Both the position numbers and the translations under genes were made by a program. From Chitinophagales bacterium (GTDB lineage: Bacteria > Bacteroidota > Bacteroidia > Chitinophagales > Chitinophagaceae), in NCBI GenBank assembly GCA_020636575.1, contig JACJXP010000001.1, positions 1,302,001 to 1,366,000 of the forward strand: a stretch of DNA of 64,000 bases, read 5' to 3'. The stretch's first letter is position 1, and every line of letters starts with the position of its first letter. Positions 49,332-58,209 of the stretch are shown one piece after another. Below the pieces are notes generated by a model, which searched no databases, was not told the DNA's origin, and saw nothing but the letters and a program-made list of their open reading frames with translations.

Positions 49332-51599
49332 ATGACAGCAATGATCAGATATCTTATCCTGGTAATATTTCTGTTACCATTTTTTCCTCTTTTTGGGCAG
49401 GGTCTTTCTGTTACAGATACCCTTGTTGTGCCCCTGGAGTTTAAGCCTGAATTTCGCCGTCAGCTCAACCATGACCATATTAATGCTGCCCAGGCAGCTA
49501 TCCTGGCTTCTGATGGAAAAAAGGACAAAGAGTTTACTCCTACCAAAACAACAGAAATTAATACTCTTGTTACCAGGACTGTTACCCGCAAAGTGGATAA
49601 TATGCAGTACATGATTGAAACAGACACTGTTTTTGATCATCGGTTGAAAGTGCTTTACTTATCTGGGCTTGAAAACCTCTTATCTTATTTTGCTGTTAAC
49701 TGGAAAGAAAAAGGAGAAAAAAGAATAAACCCTTTACGATTGTCGCAAATATTGGAAGCTTATGAAGAAGGTGTAGATGCAGACAGACAGGGCAAAACAA
49801 TTGAGTTTATTGTAAAAAAACTCCCTTTTGATGCCGGTACCGTATTGCTACAGGCTGGAATTTTTAATAAGAACCCGGGATATAAAAACTCACAGGATGA
49901 ATTGGTACTTAAGTATTGCCTTTTACATCCATCAGAAACTTTTGCTACACTAAGCAGAAATCCCGGAGTACCTTTTGCAGATAGCCTGATCAGAATAGTG
50001 GCTGTTAAATATCCCCGGCAGTTATATGACTATGCGGCGGCTAATAACAGGCTTGCGGTGATCATCCAGGGAATACGTAATAATGTATTTATTGAGTCAG
50101 TAGCTAAAATGGCAAAAAGCAGAAGCGGCCAGCAGTATTTTCCTTTCCTGGATAATATTGTAAAAGGTAAAATGACCCTGGAGGAGATCGATGCTGTAAA
50201 AGATGACTCACTTCAATACTACAAATTGCTGGTAAAAACGCAAATGGAATATGTGCGAAGAACACTGGATAAGGATACAGCAATGGAGTTCCGTTCGTTA
50301 ACAGAAAGACTGGAAAAAAAGGCCAGGGAAGATTTTGTCAATATCATCAATGGTCTGCATAATGAAAATGCAGAAGTAAGATTCAGATGTATACAGCCGC
50401 TTAGTGCTGAAGAACTGTATTATCTCGCTGTTTCATCAGACGGATCTATTTACACATCCAGTTTTGTAAAGGGTGTTTATCCCCTGATGATGAAAAGGAT
50501 CAATTACAAATCAGATTCATTGCTTACGCAAATAAGCTTTGACAAATACCGGAAGTTCATAAAAATGGCAGCCGGATATAATACACTTAGCGATTTTCTT
50601 GGAAATTTCCCTCCTGCAGAACCCGGGCAGGAAAGTGATGCCGCCATATTGATGAAGGCGTTTGTAGGCAGGCTGGAAATAGGCGATGGCCTGGAGGATG
50701 GGGTTGATGTAGCTGATTCCTACGCCAGCATTGCGGAAACCATTCAGCCATTGGCGCAGGAAATGATCAAAAATGTAAAGCACAATTATTTGCGCAACCA
50801 GGCTACCGGCAACAAAAGAGGAATGGCGATCTATAAGATCTTACTGGACCTGTTCCTTTCTGCAGATAGCACAAGTAATATCGATCTTACAAAAGAACTT
50901 GGTATTCCGCCTGTATATGATGTACCATATAAGAGTATGATTGATAGTGAGGGCAGAGTGGTCATGCAGGTTTTCTTTTATGGAGATAGTGATGGACAAG
51001 GAATTTTCAGAGGTTTTGTAGGTATGTTCAGTAACAGTAACTGGAAAATAGATGGAAGTAATAAGCAATGGGTAACGATCACCTCGGCCAAAGGTAGGCC
51101 TGTTATCATTTTTGCAAACAGGGCATTGCCTGAAGAAACAGGTGAGGATGAGCAAGCCCAGCAAGCTTTATGTAAGTACATGGAGGTTAATAAATACTAT
51201 CCCACTGTTACAATTCATAGGGGGCATAGTTATTATGCAGAATCTACAATTGAACAAATGTTCTCCAGTTCCAAGATCGTTTTCCTGGGGTCTTGTGGGG
51301 GTTATCATTTGATCCATGACGTGTTGGAAAAAGCATCCGATGCCCATATTATTGCTTCTAAACAGATCGGTGCTACCGAAGTGAATAAGCCGTTCTTTAA
51401 GTTACTTACTGATAAAGCCCAAAACGGAGAAGATATAAACTGGATACCTTTTTGGAAGGAGCTTGACAAAATGATCACTGCTAAAGAATTTGAAGATTAT
51501 ATCCCCCCTTATAAAAATCTGGGTGCCTTGTTTATTAAGGCTTATAAGATTGCGATGGGAGAGAACAATACTGATGATGAGGAGAAAGCGGGATTCTAA
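49332..51599 (+). CDS. Large secreted protein with a caspase-like (clan CD) C-terminal signature
   Basis: A 755-residue protein with a signal peptide (IRYLILVIFLLPFFPLFG-Q; ATG at 49332, with 49341 also possible). The long middle part (about 30-600) is helix-rich and unrecognised. Near the C-terminus, TVTIHRGHSYYAESTIEQMFSSSKIVFLGSCGGYHLIHDVLEKASDAHIIASKQIGATEVNKPFF shows a His (H632 of HRGHS) and a Cys (C655 of GSCGG) about 23 residues apart. This follows the H-G and (S/A)C-G order of caspases, gingipains and CHAT peptidases. A peptidase role is inference from these residues; the rest gives no help. Its own promoter and the next ABC gene's promoter bracket it as a single-gene unit. Confidence 0.7.
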   Translation: MTAMIRYLILVIFLLPFFPLFGQGLSVTDTLVVPLEFKPEFRRQLNHDHINAAQAAILASDGKKDKEFTPTKTTEINTLVTRTVTRKVDNMQYMIETDTVFDHRLKVLYLSGLENLLSYFAVNWKEKGEKRINPLRLSQILEAYEEGVDADRQGKTIEFIVKKLPFDAGTVLLQAGIFNKNPGYKNSQDELVLKYCLLHPSETFATLSRNPGVPFADSLIRIVAVKYPRQLYDYAAANNRLAVIIQGIRNNVFIESVAKMAKSRSGQQYFPFLDNIVKGKMTLEEIDAVKDDSLQYYKLLVKTQMEYVRRTLDKDTAMEFRSLTERLEKKAREDFVNIINGLHNENAEVRFRCIQPLSAEELYYLAVSSDGSIYTSSFVKGVYPLMMKRINYKSDSLLTQISFDKYRKFIKMAAGYNTLSDFLGNFPPAEPGQESDAAILMKAFVGRLEIGDGLEDGVDVADSYASIAETIQPLAQEMIKNVKHNYLRNQATGNKRGMAIYKILLDLFLSADSTSNIDLTKELGIPPVYDVPYKSMIDSEGRVVMQVFFYGDSDGQGIFRGFVGMFSNSNWKIDGSNKQWVTITSAKGRPVIIFANRALPEETGEDEQAQQALCKYMEVNKYYPTVTIHRGHSYYAESTIEQMFSSSKIVFLGSCGGYHLIHDVLEKASDAHIIASKQIGATEVNKPFFKLLTDKAQNGEDINWIPFWKELDKMITAKEFEDYIPPYKNLGALFIKAYKIAMGENNTDDEEKAGF

Positions 51600-51614
51600 G
51601 TCGATCGCTATTTC

Positions 51615-51622
51615 TAAATTTG
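51615..51622 (+). promoter_or_regulatory. -7 element of the ABC exporter gene
   Basis: TAAATTTG, an exact TAnnTTTG match, 19 bases before the TTG start at 51641. Confidence 0.5.
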
Positions 51623-51640
51623 CCTTCCTAAACAATTATT

Positions 51641-53389
51641 TTGACTGGTTCTAAGAATTCATTTGTTGATATTGCATTGCTGCGCCGTGTATTCAGGTAT
51701 GCATCGCCTTATAAAAGAAAATTCTGGTTATCGGTTGTATTAGCCATTTTATTGGCGATCCTTACTCCTGTCCGGCCGTTTCTTATTCAGCTTACCGTCA
51801 ATAAATATATCGCCAACTCAGTGGCATATATGGTTATCAATATCACATTGATACAGATCGGCCTGATCCTTGTTGAAACGGCAATGCGGTTTGTATTCAC
51901 ATTTACTACCGCCTGGCTGGGGCAATCGGTAGTGAGAGATATGCGGGTCAGTATTTACGAAAAAATACTGCATTTAAATCTCCGGCAGTTTGATACTACA
52001 CCTATAGGTACACTAACAACCCGGACCATTAATGACATTGAATCTGTCAATGATATTTTTTCTGACGGACTTGTTCCCATTATTGCCGATCTGCTTTCTA
52101 TAGTATGTGTCCTGACTTTTATGTTCTGGTCGGATTGGCGTCTGTCTTTGATTGCTCTTATCCCATTTCCGGTTATACTTATCGCTACATATTATTTTAA
52201 AGAAAGTATCAATCGTTCTTTTTTTAAAGTTCGAAATGCGGTAGCAGCTATCAATGCTTTTGTACAGGAACACTTAACAGGGATGCAGATTGTTCAGGCT
52301 TTTGCCGCAGAAGGAAGAGAGTTTGAAAAATTTAAGAAAGTGAACAAGGAACACCGGGACGCAAATATCAAAGCCATTTTTGCCTATTCTGTCTTTTTCC
52401 CTGTGGTTGAAATTGTATTGGCACTTTCCATTGGTTTGATAGTTTGGTATGGGGCTGGGCAACGAACTGAAGCCGGAACGATCGTTTCATTTATACTTTG
52501 CCTGAACCTTCTTTTCAGACCCCTCAGGGTCATTGCTGACAAATTCAATGTACTTCAGATGGGTATTATTGCCAGTGAAAGGGTCTTTAAGGTAATGGAT
52601 AACCCTGATCATATACAAAAAGAAGGTGAATATGCACCTGGTAAGGTGGCGGGGAAAATTGAATTTGAAAATGTGAGTTTTTCTTATACCGGGAAAGGGA
52701 ATGTGTTAAGCAACCTGAGCTTTGTTGTAAATCCGGGTGAAACAGTTGCTATAGTAGGGCATACAGGAAGCGGTAAGACCACTATAATCAGTTTGCTTAA
52801 CCGGTTATATCAAATCCAGGAAGGGAGTATCCTGATAGATGATGTAAATATCGAGGAATACAAACTTGATGCACTCAGGGGAAGTATTGGTGTGGTGTTA
52901 CAGGATGTGTTTCTCTTCTCAGGTTCTGTATTGGATAATATAACATTACGTAATCCTGATATCTCAAAAGAAAAAGTAATAGAAGCAGCAAAGCTGATCG
53001 GAATGCATGATTTTATTATGCGATTACCTGACGGGTATGATTTTGATGTAATGGAACGGGGAGCTACTTTATCAATGGGGCAGCGACAATTATTATCGTT
53101 TATACGGGCATTGCTATATAACCCTTCCATATTGATATTAGATGAAGCCACATCTTCAGTAGATACTGAAAGTGAAATGATGATCCAGCATGCTATTGAT
53201 ACTTTGATCAAGGGACGAACATCGGTAGTTATTGCCCATCGGCTATCAACTATACGCAAGGCCAATAAGATCATTGTATTGGATAAGGGTGTGATCAAAG
53301 AAATAGGCACTCATGCTGAGCTTATTGCCAATAATGGGTTTTATGCCAGGCTTCATGAAATGCAATTTCAGGACAAAATAGAGGAGTAG
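51641..53389 (+). CDS. ABC exporter, fused membrane and ATPase domains, TTG start
   Basis: A 582-residue half-transporter of the type IV/B exporter fold. Six hydrophobic segments occupy about residues 20-310 (for example WLSVVLAILLAILTPVRPFLI, VAYMVINITLIQIGLILVETAMRF). The ATPase has Walker A GHTGSGKTT, signature LSMGQRQLLSF (one change from LSGGQ), Walker B ILILDEATSS and the switch His in IVIAHRLSTIRKA. It works as a homodimer or with another half; the exported substrate is not known. The start codon is TTG, with no better start near. Confidence 0.9.
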   Translation: MTGSKNSFVDIALLRRVFRYASPYKRKFWLSVVLAILLAILTPVRPFLIQLTVNKYIANSVAYMVINITLIQIGLILVETAMRFVFTFTTAWLGQSVVRDMRVSIYEKILHLNLRQFDTTPIGTLTTRTINDIESVNDIFSDGLVPIIADLLSIVCVLTFMFWSDWRLSLIALIPFPVILIATYYFKESINRSFFKVRNAVAAINAFVQEHLTGMQIVQAFAAEGREFEKFKKVNKEHRDANIKAIFAYSVFFPVVEIVLALSIGLIVWYGAGQRTEAGTIVSFILCLNLLFRPLRVIADKFNVLQMGIIASERVFKVMDNPDHIQKEGEYAPGKVAGKIEFENVSFSYTGKGNVLSNLSFVVNPGETVAIVGHTGSGKTTIISLLNRLYQIQEGSILIDDVNIEEYKLDALRGSIGVVLQDVFLFSGSVLDNITLRNPDISKEKVIEAAKLIGMHDFIMRLPDGYDFDVMERGATLSMGQRQLLSFIRALLYNPSILILDEATSSVDTESEMMIQHAIDTLIKGRTSVVIAHRLSTIRKANKIIVLDKGVIKEIGTHAELIANNGFYARLHEMQFQDKIEE

Positions 53390-53543
53390 CTGGCCGTTTT
53401 TAACTAATTGATAATCAGCTTGTAAAATTTTACTTTTTTGCTTCAACCACTTCCAGTTGTCCGAGCTCAAAATCTTATTTCAAACTACCTCTAAAAACAA
53501 CGAGGTAAGTGTTCAAATTTTCGGTTTTTATCTGTTGCACCCC

Positions 53544-53551
53544 TATCTTTG
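53544..53551 (+). promoter_or_regulatory. -7 element of the ATP synthase operon
   Basis: TATCTTTG, an exact consensus match, lies 14 bases before the ATG at 53566, indicating a short leader and excluding starts further upstream. Confidence 0.55.
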
Positions 53552-53565
53552 CGCCAAATTTCGGG

Positions 53566-54723
53566 ATGGGCATGACACAAAAAGCAATCAAATCCTTTGC
53601 TGTAGCGGTTTTCAGCGTTTTTTTCCTCGTTTTTTCTGTTCCTGCACTCGCAGGAGAAGGAGAAGGTGGACATGAGCAAGAAAAAAAGGGTTTTGATGCG
53701 GCTGAAGTGATATTCGGCCACGTATTAAATGGACATGAATTCCATTTTATGGACATTGGCGGTAAGCCGGTTACTATTCCCCTTCCTGTTATTTTATATT
53801 CACCACAAAGAGGCCTTACAACTTTCATGTCATCTAAGTTTCACCATGGGCATGAAGATTATAAAGACTATAGAATTTTGACTGAACATAGCATCCAGGA
53901 GATGGGTTTGGATCCAAAACAGTTTTCGCCCCAGGATATTGTACCGGTTGATGCAAATGGACATTATGATGCTTCGGTAAAAGTGTATGATCTTTCTTTG
54001 ACCCGTAATGTGGTACAGATGATCCTTGCGTTGTCAATATTTACATGGATCATGTTGCGTATCGCAAAAAGATATAAAAAAGGGATAGGAGTAAAAACAG
54101 CGCCCCAGGGTTCACAAAGCCTCATGGAACCTGTGATCACTTTTGTAAGGGATGAAGTAGCAAAACCCAATCTTGGTGATAAGCAAGAAAAGTATCTTCC
54201 ATTCTTACTGACGATTTTCTTCTTCATCCTGATCAACAATATTTTTGGATTGATACCCGGTTCAGCAAATGTTACGGGAAATATTGCCTTTACCCTGGTA
54301 CTGGGTGTTATTTCATTTATTGTGATCCTCGCTAGTTCCAATAAGCATTACTGGGGCCACATATTTAATCCTCCGGGAGTGCCGTTTGGAGTAAAGCTGA
54401 TCCTTGTACCGGTAGAGTTTTTGAGTGTGTTCATAAAGCCTTTTGCATTGATCATACGTCTTTTTGCCAATATGGTGGCAGGGCATATCATTATTATATG
54501 TCTTATTTCTTTGATCTTCATTTTTGCTGAGTTAAGCAAATATGCAGGCTGGGGAGCCTCACCGCTGGCAGTAGGGTTCACTATTTTCATTTATTTCATT
54601 GAAGTGCTGGTGGCATTTATCCAGGCGTTTATTTTCGCCATGCTTACAGCAGTATTCATTGGACAGGCGATTGAAGGAAGCCATGATCATGAAGAAGTTC
54701 ATGAACAAACAGTAGTTGTTTAG
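53566..54723 (+). CDS. atpB: F-type ATP synthase subunit a
   Basis: The membrane proton channel subunit (about 385 residues from 53566; ATG 53572 is also possible). It has a leader of about 30 residues ending ALAGE, as is usual for the Bacteroidota form, then a periplasmic Gly/His-rich part (GEGEGGHEQEKK) and five to six helices. The essential Arg is in FIKPFALIIRLFANMVAGHIIII, and the last helices follow in YFIEVLVAFIQAFIFAMLTAVFIG. It opens the operon atpB-atpE-atpF-atpH-atpA. Confidence 0.94.
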   Translation: MGMTQKAIKSFAVAVFSVFFLVFSVPALAGEGEGGHEQEKKGFDAAEVIFGHVLNGHEFHFMDIGGKPVTIPLPVILYSPQRGLTTFMSSKFHHGHEDYKDYRILTEHSIQEMGLDPKQFSPQDIVPVDANGHYDASVKVYDLSLTRNVVQMILALSIFTWIMLRIAKRYKKGIGVKTAPQGSQSLMEPVITFVRDEVAKPNLGDKQEKYLPFLLTIFFFILINNIFGLIPGSANVTGNIAFTLVLGVISFIVILASSNKHYWGHIFNPPGVPFGVKLILVPVEFLSVFIKPFALIIRLFANMVAGHIIIICLISLIFIFAELSKYAGWGASPLAVGFTIFIYFIEVLVAFIQAFIFAMLTAVFIGQAIEGSHDHEEVHEQTVVV

Positions 54724-54750
54724 TTTTTTTAAATATCAATATATACAACC

Positions 54751-54999
54751 ATGATGGATTTATTAAATGTAGTTCTGCTGGAAGCAACAGCAAATGCAGG
54801 TGGTGCAATTGGTGCAGGTCTTGCTGCGATCGGTGCCGGTATCGGTATCGGTCAGATCGGTAAAGGCGCTGTAGAAGCTATTGCCCGCCAACCCGAGTCA
54901 TCTAATGACATCCGCGGTAACATGATCCTGACTGCAGCCCTTGTAGAAGGTGCTGCGTTGTTTGCGATCATCGTTGGCTTCCTTGCAATGGTATTATAA
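54751..54999 (+). CDS. atpE: F-type ATP synthase subunit c
   Basis: An 82-residue two-helix proteolipid that forms the rotor ring. The glycine-rich first helix is GGAIGAGLAAIGAGIGIGQIGKGAVEA; the polar loop is ARQPESSNDI; the ion-binding acid is Glu in TAALVEGAALFAIIV. The Glu is followed by Gly, not the Ser/Thr of sodium-type rings, so proton coupling is expected. Confidence 0.96.
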   Translation: MMDLLNVVLLEATANAGGAIGAGLAAIGAGIGIGQIGKGAVEAIARQPESSNDIRGNMILTAALVEGAALFAIIVGFLAMVL

Positions 55000-55083
55000 T
55001 ACTGTTGCGGTAAAAAATTACTGCATCCAATGCACAGGGCGGCGGATGCAGTATTTAAATCTTAAAAAAGAAACTGATATAAA

Positions 55084-55578
55084 ATGAAATTGCTTACTCC
55101 CGAAATGGGTTTGCTTATCTGGACGCTGTTAGCCTTCCTGGTGGTGTTCTTTATCCTGGCAAAATTTGCATGGCCTGCTATCATCAAAGGTCTTCGTGAT
55201 AGAGAGAATACGATTACCAGCTCGTTAGAAACTGCAGAAAGAGTAAAGGCCGAAATGGCACAGCTAAAAAGTGAGAATGAAGCTTTGCTTGCTAAAGCAA
55301 GGGAAGAAAGAGCAGAAATGCTGAAAGAAGCCAGGGAAACAAAGGATAAGATCATTAATGAAGCAAAAGATCAGGCTAAAGCTGAAGCTGCCAAGATCAT
55401 GAGTGAAACCCAGGCAGCTATTGAAGCTCAAAAGATGGCTGCTATTACAGATGTGAAAAACCAGGTGGGTAAGCTGGTGGTGGAAGTGAGTGAGAAAGTA
55501 TTAAGAAGGGAACTGACAAATAAGGATTCGCAACAGGAGCATATTAAAAGCCTGGTTGACGAAGTGAAATTTAATTAA
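55084..55578 (+). CDS. atpF: F-type ATP synthase subunit b
   Basis: The peripheral stalk subunit, 164 residues. One N-terminal helix in the membrane (LIWTLLAFLVVFFILAKFAWPAII) is followed by a long charged coiled coil from about residue 35 to 140 (ETAERVKAEMAQLKSENEALLAKAREERAEMLKEARETKDKI). It holds the alpha/delta head against rotation. Confidence 0.94.
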   Translation: MKLLTPEMGLLIWTLLAFLVVFFILAKFAWPAIIKGLRDRENTITSSLETAERVKAEMAQLKSENEALLAKAREERAEMLKEARETKDKIINEAKDQAKAEAAKIMSETQAAIEAQKMAAITDVKNQVGKLVVEVSEKVLRRELTNKDSQQEHIKSLVDEVKFN

Positions 55579-55604
55579 TCAGAAAGCGGAAGTAATAATA
55601 TAAT

Positions 55605-56168
55605 ATGCATAACCCAAGATTAGCAGCCCGGTACGCAAAAGCGATTGTTGACCTTTCCATAGAGAAAGGACAATTAGAAACTGTGTATGCTGATATGCAG
55701 TGGTTACAGGGTGTTTGCAAAAGCAACCGTGACTTTGTGAACTTGTTACGCAGCCCTATTGTCAAATCAGACATTAAGAAAAAGATCTTCGGGACTGTAA
55801 GTGCAGGAAGGATCGGAGAGTTGACAAAAGGTTTTGTAGATCTCCTGATAACCAAACACCGTGAGAATAAGCTTCCTGAGATCATCACTGCATTTATAGA
55901 AGTATATAAGGAATACAATAATATTCATGATGTTACACTCACTACTGCAACACCGGTTGATGATAACATCAGGAATGCAATTTTAGATCAGATCCGTAAG
56001 ACAACAGGTTTTGAGAAGATCGAACTGGAAGAGAAGGTGAACCCTGCATTGATAGGCGGATTAGTTTTGAGAATGGGCGATCAACTGATAGATGCAAGTA
56101 TTGCTTATGATCTGAAAACAATTGCCCGTCAATTTGAGAATAACGACTTTTTATACAGAATCAGATAA
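55605..56168 (+). CDS. atpH: F-type ATP synthase subunit delta
   Basis: The stalk-to-head connector, 187 residues. N-terminal helical bundle (NPRLAARYAKAIVDLSIEKGQLETVYADMQWL), and the C-terminal signature VNPALIGGLVLRMGDQLIDASIAYDLKTIARQF. It is 26 bases after atpF and 11 before atpA. Confidence 0.94.
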   Translation: MHNPRLAARYAKAIVDLSIEKGQLETVYADMQWLQGVCKSNRDFVNLLRSPIVKSDIKKKIFGTVSAGRIGELTKGFVDLLITKHRENKLPEIITAFIEVYKEYNNIHDVTLTTATPVDDNIRNAILDQIRKTTGFEKIELEEKVNPALIGGLVLRMGDQLIDASIAYDLKTIARQFENNDFLYRIR

Positions 56169-56179
56169 ACTAATAATAT

Positions 56180-57760
56180 ATGCCAGAAATTAAACCCGAT
56201 GAGATAAGTGCCATATTGCGTCAGCAGTTGAGCAACTTTAATGCATCAGCCGATTTAGAAGAGATAGGTACCGTGTTGCAGGTGGGCGATGGTATTGCCC
56301 GTGTATATGGTTTGGATAATGTTCGCTACGGTGAACTGGTGGAATTTGAGAACGGTGTAAGAGCTATAGCCCTGAACCTGGAAGAAGATAATGTGGGTGT
56401 GGTGTTGATGGGAGAAACAGGTAAAATTGAAGAAGGTTCTAAAGTACGCCGTACAGGCCAGATCGCTTCTATTAAAGTAGGTGAAGGTATGGTAGGCCGT
56501 GTGGTAAATACACTGGGTGAACCTATTGACGGAAGAGGTCCCATAGCCGGAGAACGGTATGAAATGCCGCTGGAAAGAAAAGCACCAGGTGTTATTTTCC
56601 GTGAGCCGGTAAAAGAACCTTTGCAAACAGGTATCAAAGCCATTGATGCGATGATCCCTATCGGCCGTGGTCAAAGAGAACTGGTTATTGGTGACAGGCA
56701 AACTGGTAAGACAGCCATTTGTATTGATACCATCATCAATCAGAAAGAGTTTTTTGATGCAGGCAAGCCTGTATATTGTATATATGTTGCCATTGGACAA
56801 AAGGCATCCACCATTGCAGGTGTGATGAAGACTTTACAGGATGCCGGCGCCATGAGCTATACAACAATTGTTGCAGCATCAGCATCTGACCCCGCACCAT
56901 TACAGTTCTATGCACCATTTGCCGGAGCTGCTATTGGTGAATTTTTCCGTGATACCGGACGTCCCGCTTTGATCATTTATGATGATCTTTCTAAGCAGGC
57001 AGTAGCTTATCGTGAGGTATCCCTTTTGCTTCGTCGTCCTCCGGGCCGTGAAGCCTATCCGGGTGATGTATTCTACCTGCACAGCCGCTTATTGGAAAGG
57101 GCAGCTAAGATCATCAGTGATGATAATGTGGCAAAGGATATGAATGATGTTCCGGATTCAATCAAGCACATGATCAAAGGTGGTGGTTCATTGACTGCCT
57201 TACCTATTATAGAAACACAGGCAGGTGACGTATCTGCTTATATCCCTACCAACGTAATTTCTATTACTGACGGACAGATATTCCTGGAAACGAACCTGTT
57301 CCTTTCAGGTATCCGTCCTGCAATCAACGTTGGTATCTCTGTAAGCCGTGTGGGTGGTAATGCACAGATAAAATCTATGAAGAAAGTGGCTGGTACATTA
57401 AAGCTTGACCAGGCTCTTTATCGTGAAATGGAGGCTTTCTCTAAATTCGGAGGCGACCTTGATGCAGCTACAAAGAATGTTTTGGATAAAGGTGCCCGTA
57501 ACGTTGAGATCCTGAAACAACCCCAATACACTCCATTTGCTGTTGAAAAGCAGGTGGCTATTATTTACCTTGGAACAAACGGTTTGATCAGAGATGTACC
57601 GGTTAGAAAGGTGAAAGATTTTGAAGATCACTTCCTGATGGAAATGGAGAACAAGTTGCCTGATGTATTGGCAGAGTTTAAGAAAGGAAACCTGCCTGAG
57701 GAAGGAGTTAAAAAAATGGTGGAACTGGCCAATGGACTCATCCCACAGTATAAAGTGTAG
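56180..57760 (+). CDS. atpA: F-type ATP synthase subunit alpha
   Basis: The regulatory nucleotide-binding head subunit, 526 residues, complete. Walker A is GDRQTGKTA, the family block PAINVGISVSRVGGNAQIKSMKKVAGTLKLDQALYREMEAFSKFG is intact, and the N-terminal beta-barrel begins ADLEEIGTVLQVGDGIARVYGL. In most Bacteroidota atpG (gamma) follows directly; here a strong terminator follows after 25 bases and no gamma gene is found in the window. Confidence 0.96.
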   Translation: MPEIKPDEISAILRQQLSNFNASADLEEIGTVLQVGDGIARVYGLDNVRYGELVEFENGVRAIALNLEEDNVGVVLMGETGKIEEGSKVRRTGQIASIKVGEGMVGRVVNTLGEPIDGRGPIAGERYEMPLERKAPGVIFREPVKEPLQTGIKAIDAMIPIGRGQRELVIGDRQTGKTAICIDTIINQKEFFDAGKPVYCIYVAIGQKASTIAGVMKTLQDAGAMSYTTIVAASASDPAPLQFYAPFAGAAIGEFFRDTGRPALIIYDDLSKQAVAYREVSLLLRRPPGREAYPGDVFYLHSRLLERAAKIISDDNVAKDMNDVPDSIKHMIKGGGSLTALPIIETQAGDVSAYIPTNVISITDGQIFLETNLFLSGIRPAINVGISVSRVGGNAQIKSMKKVAGTLKLDQALYREMEAFSKFGGDLDAATKNVLDKGARNVEILKQPQYTPFAVEKQVAIIYLGTNGLIRDVPVRKVKDFEDHFLMEMENKLPDVLAEFKKGNLPEEGVKKMVELANGLIPQYKV

Positions 57761-57785
57761 TCTGTTTGAGATTTAAAATAAGTAA

Positions 57786-57814
57786 AGGCTGTCCTGATTC
57801 AGGACAGCCTTTTT
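57786..57814 (+). terminator. Terminator after atpA
   Basis: Perfect 11-bp stem AGGCTGTCCTG/CAGGACAGCCT (57786-57796/57800-57810), 3-base loop ATT, then TTTT; A residues before the stem could let it work for the minus strand too. Confidence 0.88.
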
Positions 57815-57992
57815 AAATTAACGACTGTTTGTATTTAAGTTTCTTATCAGATACGTATTTTTCTGCCCAATCTGAGGAAAAGGAACGTAATTTTTCATCT
57901 GATATATATTTATTAGTTCATTGATTATCAATAGTAGTAGTAAAAATACTACATAAAATACGGTATTTTTTACGAAAAAATGCGCTAAATAC

Positions 57993-58023
57993 TTGCAGGT
58001 AAAAAACCTTGGTATTATGTTTA
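57993..58023 (+). promoter_or_regulatory. Promoter of the T9SS-sorted protein gene with a long leader
   Basis: TTG (57993-57995), 20 bp, TATGTTTA (58016-58023, one mismatch at the last base). Transcription near 58030 gives a leader of about 180 bases. The leader contains a perfect 9-bp inverted repeat TAAGATTAA/TTAATCTTA (58169-58177/58184-58192). The rest of the gap 57761-58209 holds only the atpA terminator and AT-rich sequence. Confidence 0.5.
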
Positions 58024-58209
58024 CACTCGAATCGAACAATCCCTTAGAAAACGACAAAATCCGACCGTGAAAATTGCAATCCTTAGTTGGGAAATTACTT
58101 CCCGGCTGATTTCAACAACATCAAGTCGCTTTCAAAGTTTTCGGGGAAATACAGATTCAAGTGTATCCTAAGATTAACTGTAATTAATCTTAACCCTAAA
58201 GTGAAAACG

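Noticed and set aside
57931..57958. GTAGTA/TACTAC inverted repeat after atpA as a second terminator or operator.
   Set aside because: The stem has only 6 weak pairs and is not followed by a T run; it lies in AT-rich DNA where such repeats arise by chance.
57818..58057. A 79-codon minus-strand frame after atpA with a hydrophobic stretch.
   Set aside because: It lies in AT-rich sequence over the promoter and leader of the T9SS gene, and has no recognisable family or promoter.
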